Shown here: positions 17,372-25,582 of the stretch, in pieces
Layout: each line of letters starts with the position of its first letter
How positions within the stretch are numbered: the first letter of the stretch is position 1
Assembly: GCA_965227265.1 (NCBI GenBank)
Contig: OZ245738.1
Span: 3,224,001 to 3,288,000, forward strand
Reading direction: 5' to 3'
Length of the DNA: 64,000 bases
Source: UBA2336 sp965227265
GTDB lineage: Bacteria; Bacteroidota; Bacteroidia; Cytophagales; Cyclobacteriaceae
Program-made: the position numbers and the translations under genes
Notes under the pieces: model-generated
What the model was told of the DNA's origin: nothing
The model's database searches: none
What the model saw: only the letters and a program-made list of their open reading frames with translations

Positions 17372-18187
17372 ATGTCACGGTATTTACTTATAGCATTCTT
17401 TCTAATAGGCTCTGTTTCCCTGTTTGCACAGGAAACCGAGCCGGAAGATCAGCGCTTTACGGTAGACTCTCCGGTGAATCTCGATTTCCTGAAAGAAGAA
17501 AAGATCGATGAAGCTCCTAAAAAGAAGCGGGTTAAAAAGAAAGTTTTCTACGGCATAAAAACCAAGAAAGGTTTTACCCGAAAAGGAACCGGTACTCGCG
17601 TTTCGTATGAATTGTTTTACTATCTCAAAAAGGCCGAGTTGCCTAAAACATTCGTGCGTGATGTTTACTATTATGACTATGCGCGCAGAGAAGTAATCCG
17701 CACCAGCAAGTTCGATCCGAAGAAAGGTGTTTTACTTCACGGTCCGTACAGACGGGTGATGAATCAAGTGACCATGGAGTCCGGAATTTTTTACAAAGGG
17801 ACCAAGCACGGTCGCTGGATGACGTACAAGCAAGACAGCACGCTTACCGACAAAGCTTTATTCTTTCGTGGCTGGCCTAAAGAGTCATTAGTGTCATATT
17901 ATGATCCGATGGAGCGTAAAAAGGTAAAAGAGATCACGCCAATTGAATTCGGTGAGAAAGAAGGTTACTACTATATGTTTCATGAAAATGGTTTGATAGC
18001 CGTTACCGGAGAATACAAATGGGGAAAGAAAGTCGGGAGCTGGGTTGAATACTATCCTACCGGAAAAAGAAAGAAACTTGTTACCTATTCAAAAGATCCG
18101 TTTGATAAAGATCTGATGCCTTACGTGAAAACGGAGTGGAACGATAAAGGCAAAGAAGTTTACCGGAATAATAAGATGGTTAAATAA
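17372..18187 (+). CDS. Secreted MORN-like (YwqK-type) repeat protein
   Basis: 271 residues with signal peptide MSRYLLIAFFLIGSVSLFAQ, a Lys/Arg-rich linker (APKKKRVKKKVFYG), then repeats of the form GxWxxYxxxG / GYYYMFHENGLIAVTGEYKWG seen in MORN-variant or YwqK-like proteins. Such proteins are often named toxin-antitoxin YwqK antitoxin, but no toxin is here and it is exported, so that name would mislead. Start chosen at the signal peptide ATG; a longer frame overlaps htpG. A TATCTTCG box at 17352-17359 could be its promoter. Confidence 0.8.
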   Translation: MSRYLLIAFFLIGSVSLFAQETEPEDQRFTVDSPVNLDFLKEEKIDEAPKKKRVKKKVFYGIKTKKGFTRKGTGTRVSYELFYYLKKAELPKTFVRDVYYYDYARREVIRTSKFDPKKGVLLHGPYRRVMNQVTMESGIFYKGTKHGRWMTYKQDSTLTDKALFFRGWPKESLVSYYDPMERKKVKEITPIEFGEKEGYYYMFHENGLIAVTGEYKWGKKVGSWVEYYPTGKRKKLVTYSKDPFDKDLMPYVKTEWNDKGKEVYRNNKMVK

Positions 18188-18231
18188 TTCCGAATTGAAC
18201 ATTTCTAATTTCGAAATTTTAAATTCGGAAT

Positions 18232-18582
18232 TTAGTAGAACGCATCTTCAAAGTGAACAATCTCTGGATTAACTCCTGTTTTCACCGAAACAATATCAAA
18301 CCGAATATTTCCCTCGTACTTATTTTCAAATGTATATTGTTCCGCTGCGCGGATAACCGTTGCTGCCTTCTTTGAATCCACGAAAGCTTCAGGTTCGCCA
18401 TAAAAGGAATAGCTTCTCGTTTTCACTTCCACAAAAACAATAAAACTCCCTTTCTTAACGATTAGGTCAATTTCAGCATGTTTGTGGCGGTAGTTACGAA
18501 TCAAAATTTCATAACCCTTTTCCTTCAAATATTCAGCGGCTTGGGCCTCGCCTTCTTTTCCTGTTTTAGCTTTATCGTTCAT
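18232..18582 (-). CDS. YraN family (UPF0102) putative nuclease
   Basis: 116 residues. The sequence GKEGEAQAAEYLKEKGYEIL...NYRHKHAEIDLIVKKGSFIVFVEVKTR holds the family's PD-(D/E)XK-like core with E, D (EIDLI) and ExK (EVK). Usually considered an endonuclease-like protein of unknown role. The ATG at 18582 (MNDKAKTGKEG) gives the family's length; the frame can be extended upstream to 18648 but that would overlap the divergent isomerase gene. Confidence 0.9.
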   Translation of the reverse strand: MNDKAKTGKEGEAQAAEYLKEKGYEILIRNYRHKHAEIDLIVKKGSFIVFVEVKTRSYSFYGEPEAFVDSKKAATVIRAAEQYTFENKYEGNIRFDIVSVKTGVNPEIVHFEDAFY

Positions 18583-18613
18583 GTTTAAATCTAAAATCGT
18601 CACTCTAAAATCG

Positions 18614-18621
18614 TAAATTTG
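18614..18621 (+). promoter_or_regulatory. -7 promoter box almost touching the isomerase ATG
   Basis: TAAATTTG matches TAnnTTTG; the ATG is at 18627, only 5 nt later, so transcription could begin on or next to the start codon (leaderless mRNA). Confidence 0.4.
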
Positions 18622-18626
18622 TTGAT

Positions 18627-19634
18627 ATGTCAGTGACGAAAAAATCAATTGAAGGGTTTACCCGCCAGCTTGGCGATGCGTTAAAGATCGGTCAATCGCT
18701 CGATTTAGTGCGACCGGGAAGCGATATCCGCAATGTTGTGATTGCCGGAATGGGCGGTTCAGGTATCAGCGCGAACCTGGTGGAGTCGTTAACGTGGGGA
18801 AGAATTCCGATCCCGATTACGGTTTGTAAAAGTTATACCATTCCGCAGTTTGTTAGTCCGCATACATTATTCATAGCCAGTTCGTACAGCGGTAATACCG
18901 AAGAAACAATCGCTGCATTAAATAAAGCGTTATTAAAAAGAGCGCATTGCATCGTTATCGCTTCAGGCGGAAAGATTTTAGAAATCGCGCGCGAGTACAA
19001 TTTATTTTATATTCAGTTGCCGTTGGGCTGGTCTAGCCCGAGGGCGATGTTAGGCTATAATATGATTTCTTTGCTGGCGTTACTTTATCATACAAACTTG
19101 ATCGGTGCTGCCTTTATTAAAGAAACCGAAAATGCAATGGAGTATCTCGATCGCAGCGAGAAGGCAATTCAAACTGAAGCTGAGATCATTGCGCGGAAAT
19201 TAAAAGGAAAGCTTCCTGTTATCTATTGCGATAGTCGCTTGCAGGCTATGGCTACTCGTTTTCAGCAACAGCTGAACGAAAACTCCAAGCAGCTTGCGCA
19301 TGTGAATGTTTTTCCGGAAATGAACCACAACGAATTAACTGGTTGGAAATTCCCGGAGAACCTTTTACCGATGCTTCAGGTTATATACCTGTATTCCGAT
19401 CATGATCACGAGCGCGTAGAGAAGCGTATGGATATCTGCCGGGATATTTTTGAAAAGAAATCAAACAGCATTATTGACATTGTAGGCGAAGGCGCCTCGT
19501 TGCTGGAACAATATTATTATCTCATTCACCTAACTGATTGGATTTCATTTTATCTCGCCAAAGAAAATGGCGTTGAAGCCGACCCAATCGAAACCGTGGA
19601 TTATCTTAAAGCCGAGTTGGAAAAAAACAGGTGA
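18627..19634 (+). CDS. SIS-domain phosphoglucose/phosphomannose isomerase
   Basis: 335-residue cytoplasmic sugar-phosphate isomerase of the bifunctional PGI/PMI type. Two SIS domains: the first has VVIAGMGGSGISANLVES and ASSYSGNTEETIAALNKA; the second covers about residues 180-335 and contains NENSKQLAHVNVFPEMNHNELTGW, including the Glu/His region typical of the family. It interconverts glucose-6-P or mannose-6-P with fructose-6-P. Its stop overlaps the GTG start of lipB by 4 nt (GTGA). Confidence 0.88.
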   Translation: MSVTKKSIEGFTRQLGDALKIGQSLDLVRPGSDIRNVVIAGMGGSGISANLVESLTWGRIPIPITVCKSYTIPQFVSPHTLFIASSYSGNTEETIAALNKALLKRAHCIVIASGGKILEIAREYNLFYIQLPLGWSSPRAMLGYNMISLLALLYHTNLIGAAFIKETENAMEYLDRSEKAIQTEAEIIARKLKGKLPVIYCDSRLQAMATRFQQQLNENSKQLAHVNVFPEMNHNELTGWKFPENLLPMLQVIYLYSDHDHERVEKRMDICRDIFEKKSNSIIDIVGEGASLLEQYYYLIHLTDWISFYLAKENGVEADPIETVDYLKAELEKNR

Positions 19635-20350
19635 ACGCAGTCTTAAATCATCAGACAAAATTTATTGACCTTGGGTTAGTTGAATATCAACAAGCCTGGG
19701 ATTATCAGACGGGTCTTTTCAATTCGATTCTTGAAGTTAAGTCACAGAACAGAACATCTCCGGAAAACGATCAACGATTAACGGATAACTATTTACTCTT
19801 CTGTGAACATCCACACGTATATACCTTAGGCAAAAGCGGAAACGAAGAAAATCTGTTAATCAAAAAAGAAGAACTGTCTGCGATTGGCGCAACGTATCAT
19901 CACATCAATCGCGGTGGCGACATAACGTATCACGGTCCGGGACAATTAGTCGGCTACCCAATTCTTGATCTTGAGAATTTCTTTACAGATATCCATCAAT
20001 ACATGCGCTTGCTGGAAGAAGCGGTGATCCAAACATTAGCTGAATTCAATCTCGCATCCGGAAGAATTAAAGGATTAACCGGAGTTTGGTTGAATATTGA
20101 AGACCCAAAGAAGGCAAAGAAAATTTGCGCAATGGGTGTGAAGACTAGCCGTTGGGTAACATTACATGGCTTTGCATTGAATGTGAATACTGATCTTTCA
20201 TATTTTGATAAGATGATTCCCTGCGGTATAAATGACAAGGCTGTCACTTCCATGCATAAAGAATTAAAGTCTGCTATTGATATGGACAAAGTGAAAAATA
20301 TCCTCAAGGAAAAACTGGTGGAACTTTTTAAGATGGAATTGCATTCTTAA
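19631..20350 (+). CDS. lipB: Octanoyltransferase LipB
   Basis: Moves the octanoyl group from acyl carrier protein to lipoyl domains, the first step of protein lipoylation. 239 residues; RGGDITYHGPGQLVGYPI holds the invariant substrate-binding segment, GVKTSRWVTLHGFALNVN the conserved Lys, and IPCGIND the catalytic Cys. GTG start overlaps the isomerase stop. No lipA is adjacent. Followed by a dispersed inverted repeat rather than another operon gene. Confidence 0.95.
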   Translation: MNAVLNHQTKFIDLGLVEYQQAWDYQTGLFNSILEVKSQNRTSPENDQRLTDNYLLFCEHPHVYTLGKSGNEENLLIKKEELSAIGATYHHINRGGDITYHGPGQLVGYPILDLENFFTDIHQYMRLLEEAVIQTLAEFNLASGRIKGLTGVWLNIEDPKKAKKICAMGVKTSRWVTLHGFALNVNTDLSYFDKMIPCGINDKAVTSMHKELKSAIDMDKVKNILKEKLVELFKMELHS

Positions 20351-20358
20351 CCCTGATT

Positions 20359-20439
20359 GTCAGTCTGAGCGGAGTCGAAGACTGATTACCCCAAGCAGGT
20401 TTCGATGCTTCGACTACGCTCAGCAAGCTCAACCTGACA
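20359..20439. repeat. Dispersed inverted repeat (CTTCGAC...CTGACA type)
   Basis: Left part TGTCAGTCTGAGCGGAGTCG and right part CTTCGACTACGCTCAG followed by AACCTGACA form an imperfect inverted repeat between lipB and the exonuclease gene. Related copies are at 37268-37333 and, shorter, at 23420-23455 and 35471-35511. It may also act as a terminator. Confidence 0.75.
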
Positions 20440-20483
20440 TTACCAGCATTGACACCAGTTGTCTTTTCAAAATTCTTATCTTC

Positions 20484-20497
20484 GGTAAAATTTTACC
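20484..20497. promoter_or_regulatory. 14-bp palindrome before exonuclease start
   Basis: GGTAAAATTTTACC is a perfect palindrome between a -7-like TATCTTCG (20477-20484) and the ATG at 20501. Its place over the predicted transcription start suggests an operator. Confidence 0.35.
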
Positions 20498-20500
20498 ACC

Positions 20501-21220
20501 ATGATCCCCGAATTACGTGACATTATCTTCCTCGACATTGAAACCGTTTGTTGTACCGATGAATACAATTCGTTAGACGAACGTTTGAAAACCCAATGGG
20601 CACGCAAGGCAAGCTTTTTAAAGCGTGAAGAAGAAGCTACCGATGAAGACATGTTCAACCTGCGTGCTGGAATTTATGCCGAGTTCGGAAAAGTAGTCTG
20701 CATAAGTGTGGGCATGTTGTACGATAACGAGTCGGGCGAGTTAGGCTTAAAGACAAAATCATATTCCGGACACGATGAGAAAACAGTATTGCTCGAATTT
20801 AAGGGCATGCTGGAGAAGATTGATTCACCGTCTGTACGATTGTGCGCGCACAATGGCAAGGAGTTTGATTTTCCATACCTGAGCCGGAGGATGCTGGTGC
20901 AGAACATTCCCTTGCCGGTTGCGTTAAACTTATCAGGACGCAAGCCATGGGAAACTCCGCACCTTGATACCATGGAAATGTGGAAATTTGGCGACTACAA
21001 GAATTACACCTCGCTTGATCTGTTAGCGGCAATCTTCAACATCCCCTCCAGCAAAAGCGACATGGATGGAAGTCAGGTTAATCATGTATATTATAAAGAA
21101 AAGAACCTGGACAAAATCAAAAATTATTGTGTGAGCGATGTAGTAGTGCTCACACAGCTATATTTAAAATTAAAAGGAATGCCAATGCTCGATCCGAAGA
21201 ACGTGATCCATTCGGCATAA
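20501..21220 (+). CDS. Predicted 3'-5' exonuclease, PolB-like
   Basis: 239 residues of the DnaQ-like fold related to the proofreading domain of family B polymerases (DNA_pol_B_exo2). Exo I IIFLDIETV carries the Asp/Glu pair; Exo II AHNGKEFDFPYL; Exo III region VVVLTQLYL preceded by YCVSD with the terminal Asp. HLDTMEMWKFGDYKNYTSLD is the family signature. A role in DNA repair or processing is likely but not shown. The RNase R gene follows 5 nt downstream, suggesting an operon. Confidence 0.88.
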   Translation: MIPELRDIIFLDIETVCCTDEYNSLDERLKTQWARKASFLKREEEATDEDMFNLRAGIYAEFGKVVCISVGMLYDNESGELGLKTKSYSGHDEKTVLLEFKGMLEKIDSPSVRLCAHNGKEFDFPYLSRRMLVQNIPLPVALNLSGRKPWETPHLDTMEMWKFGDYKNYTSLDLLAAIFNIPSSKSDMDGSQVNHVYYKEKNLDKIKNYCVSDVVVLTQLYLKLKGMPMLDPKNVIHSA

Positions 21221-21225
21221 GTATT

Positions 21226-23412
21226 ATGAGTAAAAAGAAAAACAAGAACAAATCACCAGAAGAAAAAAACGTGATCGGCAAGCTCCGGTCAAACATCTTA
21301 ACCCTGCTCGAAGCAAACCCCGGCCGGGCCTGGTCAATCAAGCAAATCGTAAAAAAACTCGTCCTTAAAAAACGTGACGATATCAAAACCACAACCTTTC
21401 TCATTTATGAATTAGAGGATGATGGTAAAGTAAAAGAATTGTCCAACGGTTCGTATGTCAGCACACAAGGTGGTGAAGGCACTACCAGCAGTGGAGGCAT
21501 TACCGGAATCGTTGATCATGTCAATCCACGCTTCGCATATGTACGCATTGGTGAAGACAAAAAAGATATTTACATCAAAACATCTGATCTTGGTTCAGCG
21601 GTGGATGGCGATACGGTCACCGTATCCGTTTCATCAAAACGTAGCGGAGCCAATCCCGAAGGACGTGTTACCGGTGTGATAAAACGCGGCCGTACACGCT
21701 ACGCAGGAAAAGTTGAGATGTCCAAGAACTTCGCTTTTGTAGTTCCGGATTACCGGAAGATGCATCAGGACTTTTTTATAAATCCTGAAGATATTAATGG
21801 AGCCAAGACTAACGACAAAGTTGTTGTTGAGGTAATCGAATGGGCATCGGGCGAAAAGAATCCGATTGCTAAAGTTGTTAACGTACTGGGAAGTGCGGGT
21901 GAGAATGAAGCTGAGATTCATTCGATCATGGCCGAGTTTGGGTTGCCCTTTGAGTTCCCGGAGAAGGTTGAAAAAGAAGCCAATAAAATTGAAGAAGGCT
22001 TTACCCAAGAAGAAATCAAAAAGCGCTGGGACTTTCGTGAGATCTTAACATTTACCATTGACCCCGAAGATGCTAAAGACTTTGATGATGCGTTATCGTT
22101 CGAATATTTACAGGATGGTTATCGAATCGGTGTTCACATTGCGGATGTAACACATTATGTAGATCCAAATTCAGAATTAGAGAAAGAAGCCTTTGACCGC
22201 GCTACATCAGTTTATCTGGTAGATCGCACTATCCCCATGCTTCCCGAAAGATTATCGAACGGACTTTGCTCACTTCGTCCGAAAGAAGACAAGTTTACAT
22301 TCTCCGCGGTATTTGAAATGGACAGAGATGCGAACATTACAAAAGAATGGTTCGGCCGGACTGTTATTCATTCTGATCATCGTTTCAGCTATGAAACTGC
22401 ACAGGAAGTATTGGAGACTAAGCAAGGTGTTTTTTCAAAAGAGCTGAATCTGTTAAACGACCTCGCACACAAGTTACGTAAAGGAAGATTTAAAAACGGT
22501 GCTGTAAACTTTGAAACAACTGAAGTAAAGTTCAAGCTTGACGAAAAAGGTAAGCCGCTCGCGGTTATCCCAAAAGTCAGAAAGGATGCACACAAGCTAA
22601 TTGAAGAATTTATGCTACTCGCGAACAAGCAAGTAGCGCGCTTCGTTTACAACATGAAGAAAGGTGAAGAAAGAAATACATTCGTTTACCGGACACACGA
22701 TAACCCAGATCCTGAAAAGCTTCAGAACTTTGCCTTGTTTGCAAAACAATTTGGTCATAAGCTGAATGTGGAAGGAAGTGGCGTTTCCCGTTCATTGAAT
22801 AAACTGATGGACGAGGTTGACGGTAAGCCGGAACAAAATGTATTGCAATCACTCGCAGTACGCGCGATGGCGAAAGCTAAATACACGACTGAAGCAAAAG
22901 GTCACTTTGGCTTAGCGTTTGATCATTACTCGCATTTCACTTCTCCGATCAGACGTTATCCTGACATGATGGTGCATCGCTTATTGCAGCATTATCTTGA
23001 CAAAGGAAAATCCGTCAATAAAAAAGACTTCGAAGAAAAATCGCTGCATTCTTCTGAACGTGAAAAACGTGCTGCCGATGCCGAACGTGCTTCGATCAAA
23101 TACAAGCAGGTGGAATACATGGCCATGATGGATAAGAGCAAAGTCTATGATGGCATCATCTCCGGTGTAACCGAATGGGGAATTTTTATCGAGATCATTG
23201 AAACCAAATGCGAAGGCATGATTCGCCTGGCGGATCTGGAAGATGACTTCTATGAGTTCGATGAAAAGAGCTACAGCGTAATCGGCCGTAGAAGAAGAAA
23301 GATCTACACGCTGGGCGATCAGGTTCGGGTGAAGATCAAGAAAACAGATGTGGAGAAACGGACCATTGACTTGGTGTTTGCCAGGGAAGTGTCTTCTGTT
23401 CAGTCAGAATAG
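21226..23412 (+). CDS. rnr: Ribonuclease R
   Basis: 728-residue processive 3'-5' exoribonuclease for structured RNA. A Lys-rich N-terminus (SKKKNKNKSPEEKN), a winged-helix segment, OB/cold-shock domains (about 80-240), the RNB catalytic domain with FTIDPEDAKDFDDALS (Mg-binding Asps) and HFTSPIRRYPDMMVHR, and a C-terminal S1 domain (YDGIISGVTEWGIFIEI). Start at the ATG 21226; a longer frame overlaps the exonuclease gene. The downstream GC-rich inverted repeat at 23420-23455 may end the transcript. Confidence 0.95.
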   Translation: MSKKKNKNKSPEEKNVIGKLRSNILTLLEANPGRAWSIKQIVKKLVLKKRDDIKTTTFLIYELEDDGKVKELSNGSYVSTQGGEGTTSSGGITGIVDHVNPRFAYVRIGEDKKDIYIKTSDLGSAVDGDTVTVSVSSKRSGANPEGRVTGVIKRGRTRYAGKVEMSKNFAFVVPDYRKMHQDFFINPEDINGAKTNDKVVVEVIEWASGEKNPIAKVVNVLGSAGENEAEIHSIMAEFGLPFEFPEKVEKEANKIEEGFTQEEIKKRWDFREILTFTIDPEDAKDFDDALSFEYLQDGYRIGVHIADVTHYVDPNSELEKEAFDRATSVYLVDRTIPMLPERLSNGLCSLRPKEDKFTFSAVFEMDRDANITKEWFGRTVIHSDHRFSYETAQEVLETKQGVFSKELNLLNDLAHKLRKGRFKNGAVNFETTEVKFKLDEKGKPLAVIPKVRKDAHKLIEEFMLLANKQVARFVYNMKKGEERNTFVYRTHDNPDPEKLQNFALFAKQFGHKLNVEGSGVSRSLNKLMDEVDGKPEQNVLQSLAVRAMAKAKYTTEAKGHFGLAFDHYSHFTSPIRRYPDMMVHRLLQHYLDKGKSVNKKDFEEKSLHSSEREKRAADAERASIKYKQVEYMAMMDKSKVYDGIISGVTEWGIFIEIIETKCEGMIRLADLEDDFYEFDEKSYSVIGRRRRKIYTLGDQVRVKIKKTDVEKRTIDLVFAREVSSVQSE

Positions 23413-23419
23413 TATCAAT

Positions 23420-23455
23420 CGCGGCCTGCTGAGCGAAGTCGAAGCATGCCGCGGT
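23420..23455. repeat. Short inverted repeat after rnr
   Basis: Arms CGCGGC and GCCGCG enclose GCTGAGCGAAGTCGAAGC, a fragment of the CTTCGAC-type dispersed repeat. It could serve as a weak terminator for rnr. Confidence 0.5.
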
Positions 23456-23558
23456 CCCCACTAGGTACTGTTAATGGGAATGCCGGAACAGTTCCTGCAT
23501 TTGCGCAGAATTATTTTTTAGAGCGCTCTTTGATTAATTTGCAAGTCTAATCTGAAGC

Positions 23559-24533
23559 ATGTCCTCCATCAAAACCTATCAGCAGTGGATCGAGCAGGAG
23601 ATCAAAAAAAACCGGTACGGTGCAACTCCTGCTACGCTCTATGAACCTATCCGTTACCTGATGGCCATTGGTGGCAAGCGTCTTCGCCCTATTTTAGTAC
23701 TTCTCTCCTATTCTTTATATAAAGACGATACTAAGAGCATTGTTCGCTATGCTACTGCGGTGGAGCTTTTCCACAACTTCACGCTCATGCACGATGATAT
23801 TATGGATAACGCTCCCTTGAGAAGAGGAAACGTAACAGTTCATGAAAAATGGAATACGAATACCGCTATCCTATCAGGCGATGTAATGCAGGTGAAAGTA
23901 TATGACATGCTATTGTCGTTGCCGGGTGAAAGGCTGAAGACAGTTATTACCTTCTTTAATCAATGCGCGACTGAGGTTTGTGAAGGTCAGCAGTGGGATA
24001 TGGAATTTGAAACCATGAACACCGTTACTGAAGCCCAGTATCTTTCGATGATCCGTCAAAAAACAGCTGTATTGCTCGGTTTTAGTTTGGAGCTAGGTGC
24101 AATCCTGGCAAATGCTTCTGTAGAAGATCGTAAAGCATTACGGGAATTCGGGATCAACATCGGAATTGGGTTTCAATTGAAAGATGATCTGTTGGATGCT
24201 TATGCTGATCCTAAGAAATTCGGTAAGCAAGTGGGCGGAGATATTATCGCTAACAAGAAAACCTATTTGCTCATCAAGGCTCTGGAAAAGGCCAAAGGCG
24301 CAACAAAAAAAGAACTGCAAGCACAACTCTCTTTTACCAAGTTCAATAAGACGAAGAAAATAAAAACGGTTAAAGACATTTATAACTCCCTTGATATTCC
24401 GGCACTAGCCGAAAAAAAGATTGATCATTATTTTACCAAAGGGTTTAACGCACTTGATCAATTGAACCTCGATCCTGCTAAAAAACAAAGTTTGGTTTTG
24501 TTTGCGAAAGATCTGATCGGGCGGCAATCATAA
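23559..24533 (+). CDS. Polyprenyl (isoprenyl) diphosphate synthase
   Basis: 324-residue trans-prenyltransferase that lengthens allylic diphosphates with isopentenyl diphosphate, cytoplasmic. The first Asp-rich motif is LMHDDIMDNAPLRRG (residues about 79-93), the second GFQLKDDLLDAYAD. GGKRLRPILVLL is the substrate-binding GKR motif. Product length cannot be fixed from sequence; residues before the first motif (FHNFTLM, bulky Phe) are compatible with short- or mid-chain products such as farnesyl/geranylgeranyl diphosphate. It has no obvious operon partner. Confidence 0.9.
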   Translation: MSSIKTYQQWIEQEIKKNRYGATPATLYEPIRYLMAIGGKRLRPILVLLSYSLYKDDTKSIVRYATAVELFHNFTLMHDDIMDNAPLRRGNVTVHEKWNTNTAILSGDVMQVKVYDMLLSLPGERLKTVITFFNQCATEVCEGQQWDMEFETMNTVTEAQYLSMIRQKTAVLLGFSLELGAILANASVEDRKALREFGINIGIGFQLKDDLLDAYADPKKFGKQVGGDIIANKKTYLLIKALEKAKGATKKELQAQLSFTKFNKTKKIKTVKDIYNSLDIPALAEKKIDHYFTKGFNALDQLNLDPAKKQSLVLFAKDLIGRQS

Positions 24534-24616
24534 TCATTTAAAAACTGAGAGGTAAACCAAAACACCCAACACCCTTTACGCATAGAGCGCTTCAGCTACC
24601 TTCTCAGAATGTCTGT

Positions 24617-25375
24617 TTACTTTATCGGAACTGCATTTGACAGTTTAACTTTATAACGAACGCCTCCGCCAAAATCTTCATCCATTCTCAGCACTTCACG
24701 CCCTTTCTTGCTGATGTAAAAAATTGCCCAACTCTTTGCATCATAGTCGATGCGTAGCTTCCAGCACGCAACGCTTCCGCCTTCAATTACACTTAGGGTT
24801 TCTTCACCAATTACGTTGTAGCTATACACGTTGGGTTCAGTCTTCCCACCCGGATGATAGAAGCTGATGGCAAAGCTTTTACCGGCTTTCAGATCAAGTA
24901 GCGGGAAAGTTTCCAGATCAAGTTCCCAGTTTAACGTTGGATTCGTTAATGCTAATTCAAAGTCTTTCTTTGTATTGTTAGCAATAGAGTCTGAACCTTT
25001 GATCTTATCTGTATAAAAATCATAAGCCTCAATACTCTTCCCCATTTTAGCGTAATGATACACGGGTGAAAAGTCATCGGCATTCATGATCGAATAAATG
25101 TATCGAACCCTTGCGGTATCCGAGGCGTACCATTTTTGTTCAATCTCAATTAACTCCTTGCCATTCTTGTTTATAAATTTTACATCACGACTCCATACAT
25201 AGGTAAATGTCTGGCGTGGATCACCTTTACGCTGTATGAATATGAGATACTGATTTGAAGATGGCTTGAGGTGTTTTTTGATCAGCTTGCTGTCGAGGTG
25301 GTAGATCGTATCTGCCTGTGCTTGTGACACCATCGGTACGAACAAAAAGAATACTAATACATGGTAGAGCTTCAT
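24617..25375 (-). CDS. Secreted DUF3108-like protein
   Basis: 252 residues with signal peptide MKLYHVLVFFLFVPMVSQAQ and a beta-rich body. YIYSIMNADDFSPVYHYAKMGKSIEAYDF and the late IDYDAKSWAIFYISKKGREVLRMD recall DUF3108-type periplasmic proteins, but the match is by impression. Function unknown. It is divergent from the LytS-like kinase gene across a 207-bp region rich in short repeats, so it may be controlled by that system. Confidence 0.65.
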   Translation of the reverse strand: MKLYHVLVFFLFVPMVSQAQADTIYHLDSKLIKKHLKPSSNQYLIFIQRKGDPRQTFTYVWSRDVKFINKNGKELIEIEQKWYASDTARVRYIYSIMNADDFSPVYHYAKMGKSIEAYDFYTDKIKGSDSIANNTKKDFELALTNPTLNWELDLETFPLLDLKAGKSFAISFYHPGGKTEPNVYSYNVIGEETLSVIEGGSVACWKLRIDYDAKSWAIFYISKKGREVLRMDEDFGGGVRYKVKLSNAVPIK

Positions 25376-25492
25376 AATGAGGATTGGTTTGATGCGAAAA
25401 CGTGAAAAGCGTAATTCCGGATTTCCATTTTCAACGCATGGTTGAATTGATTTGCCGATGGTTCAAAATCCTCTACCGATTCAATCCGTAGA

Positions 25493-25559
25493 ATAGTCAT
25501 TTTCAAAAGCTAATCCCTGCATCAAATCCGTAAAGAATCCGTTAACTCACCGGAGTTAA
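25493..25559 (+). promoter_or_regulatory. Repeat cluster upstream of LytS/LytTR operon
   Basis: Three AATCCGT direct repeats (25493-25499, 25525-25531, 25536-25542) and a 7-bp inverted repeat TTAACTC (25542-25548) / GAGTTAA (25553-25559) lie within 90 bp before the kinase ATG. LytTR regulators bind direct repeats, so autoregulation or control of the divergent gene is plausible. Confidence 0.4.
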
Positions 25560-25582
25560 TACGTAATTTCAAGTATAAGATC

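Noticed and set aside
17372..18187. Toxin-antitoxin module (YwqK antitoxin)
   Set aside because: The protein has a signal peptide and MORN-like repeats, and no toxin gene adjoins.
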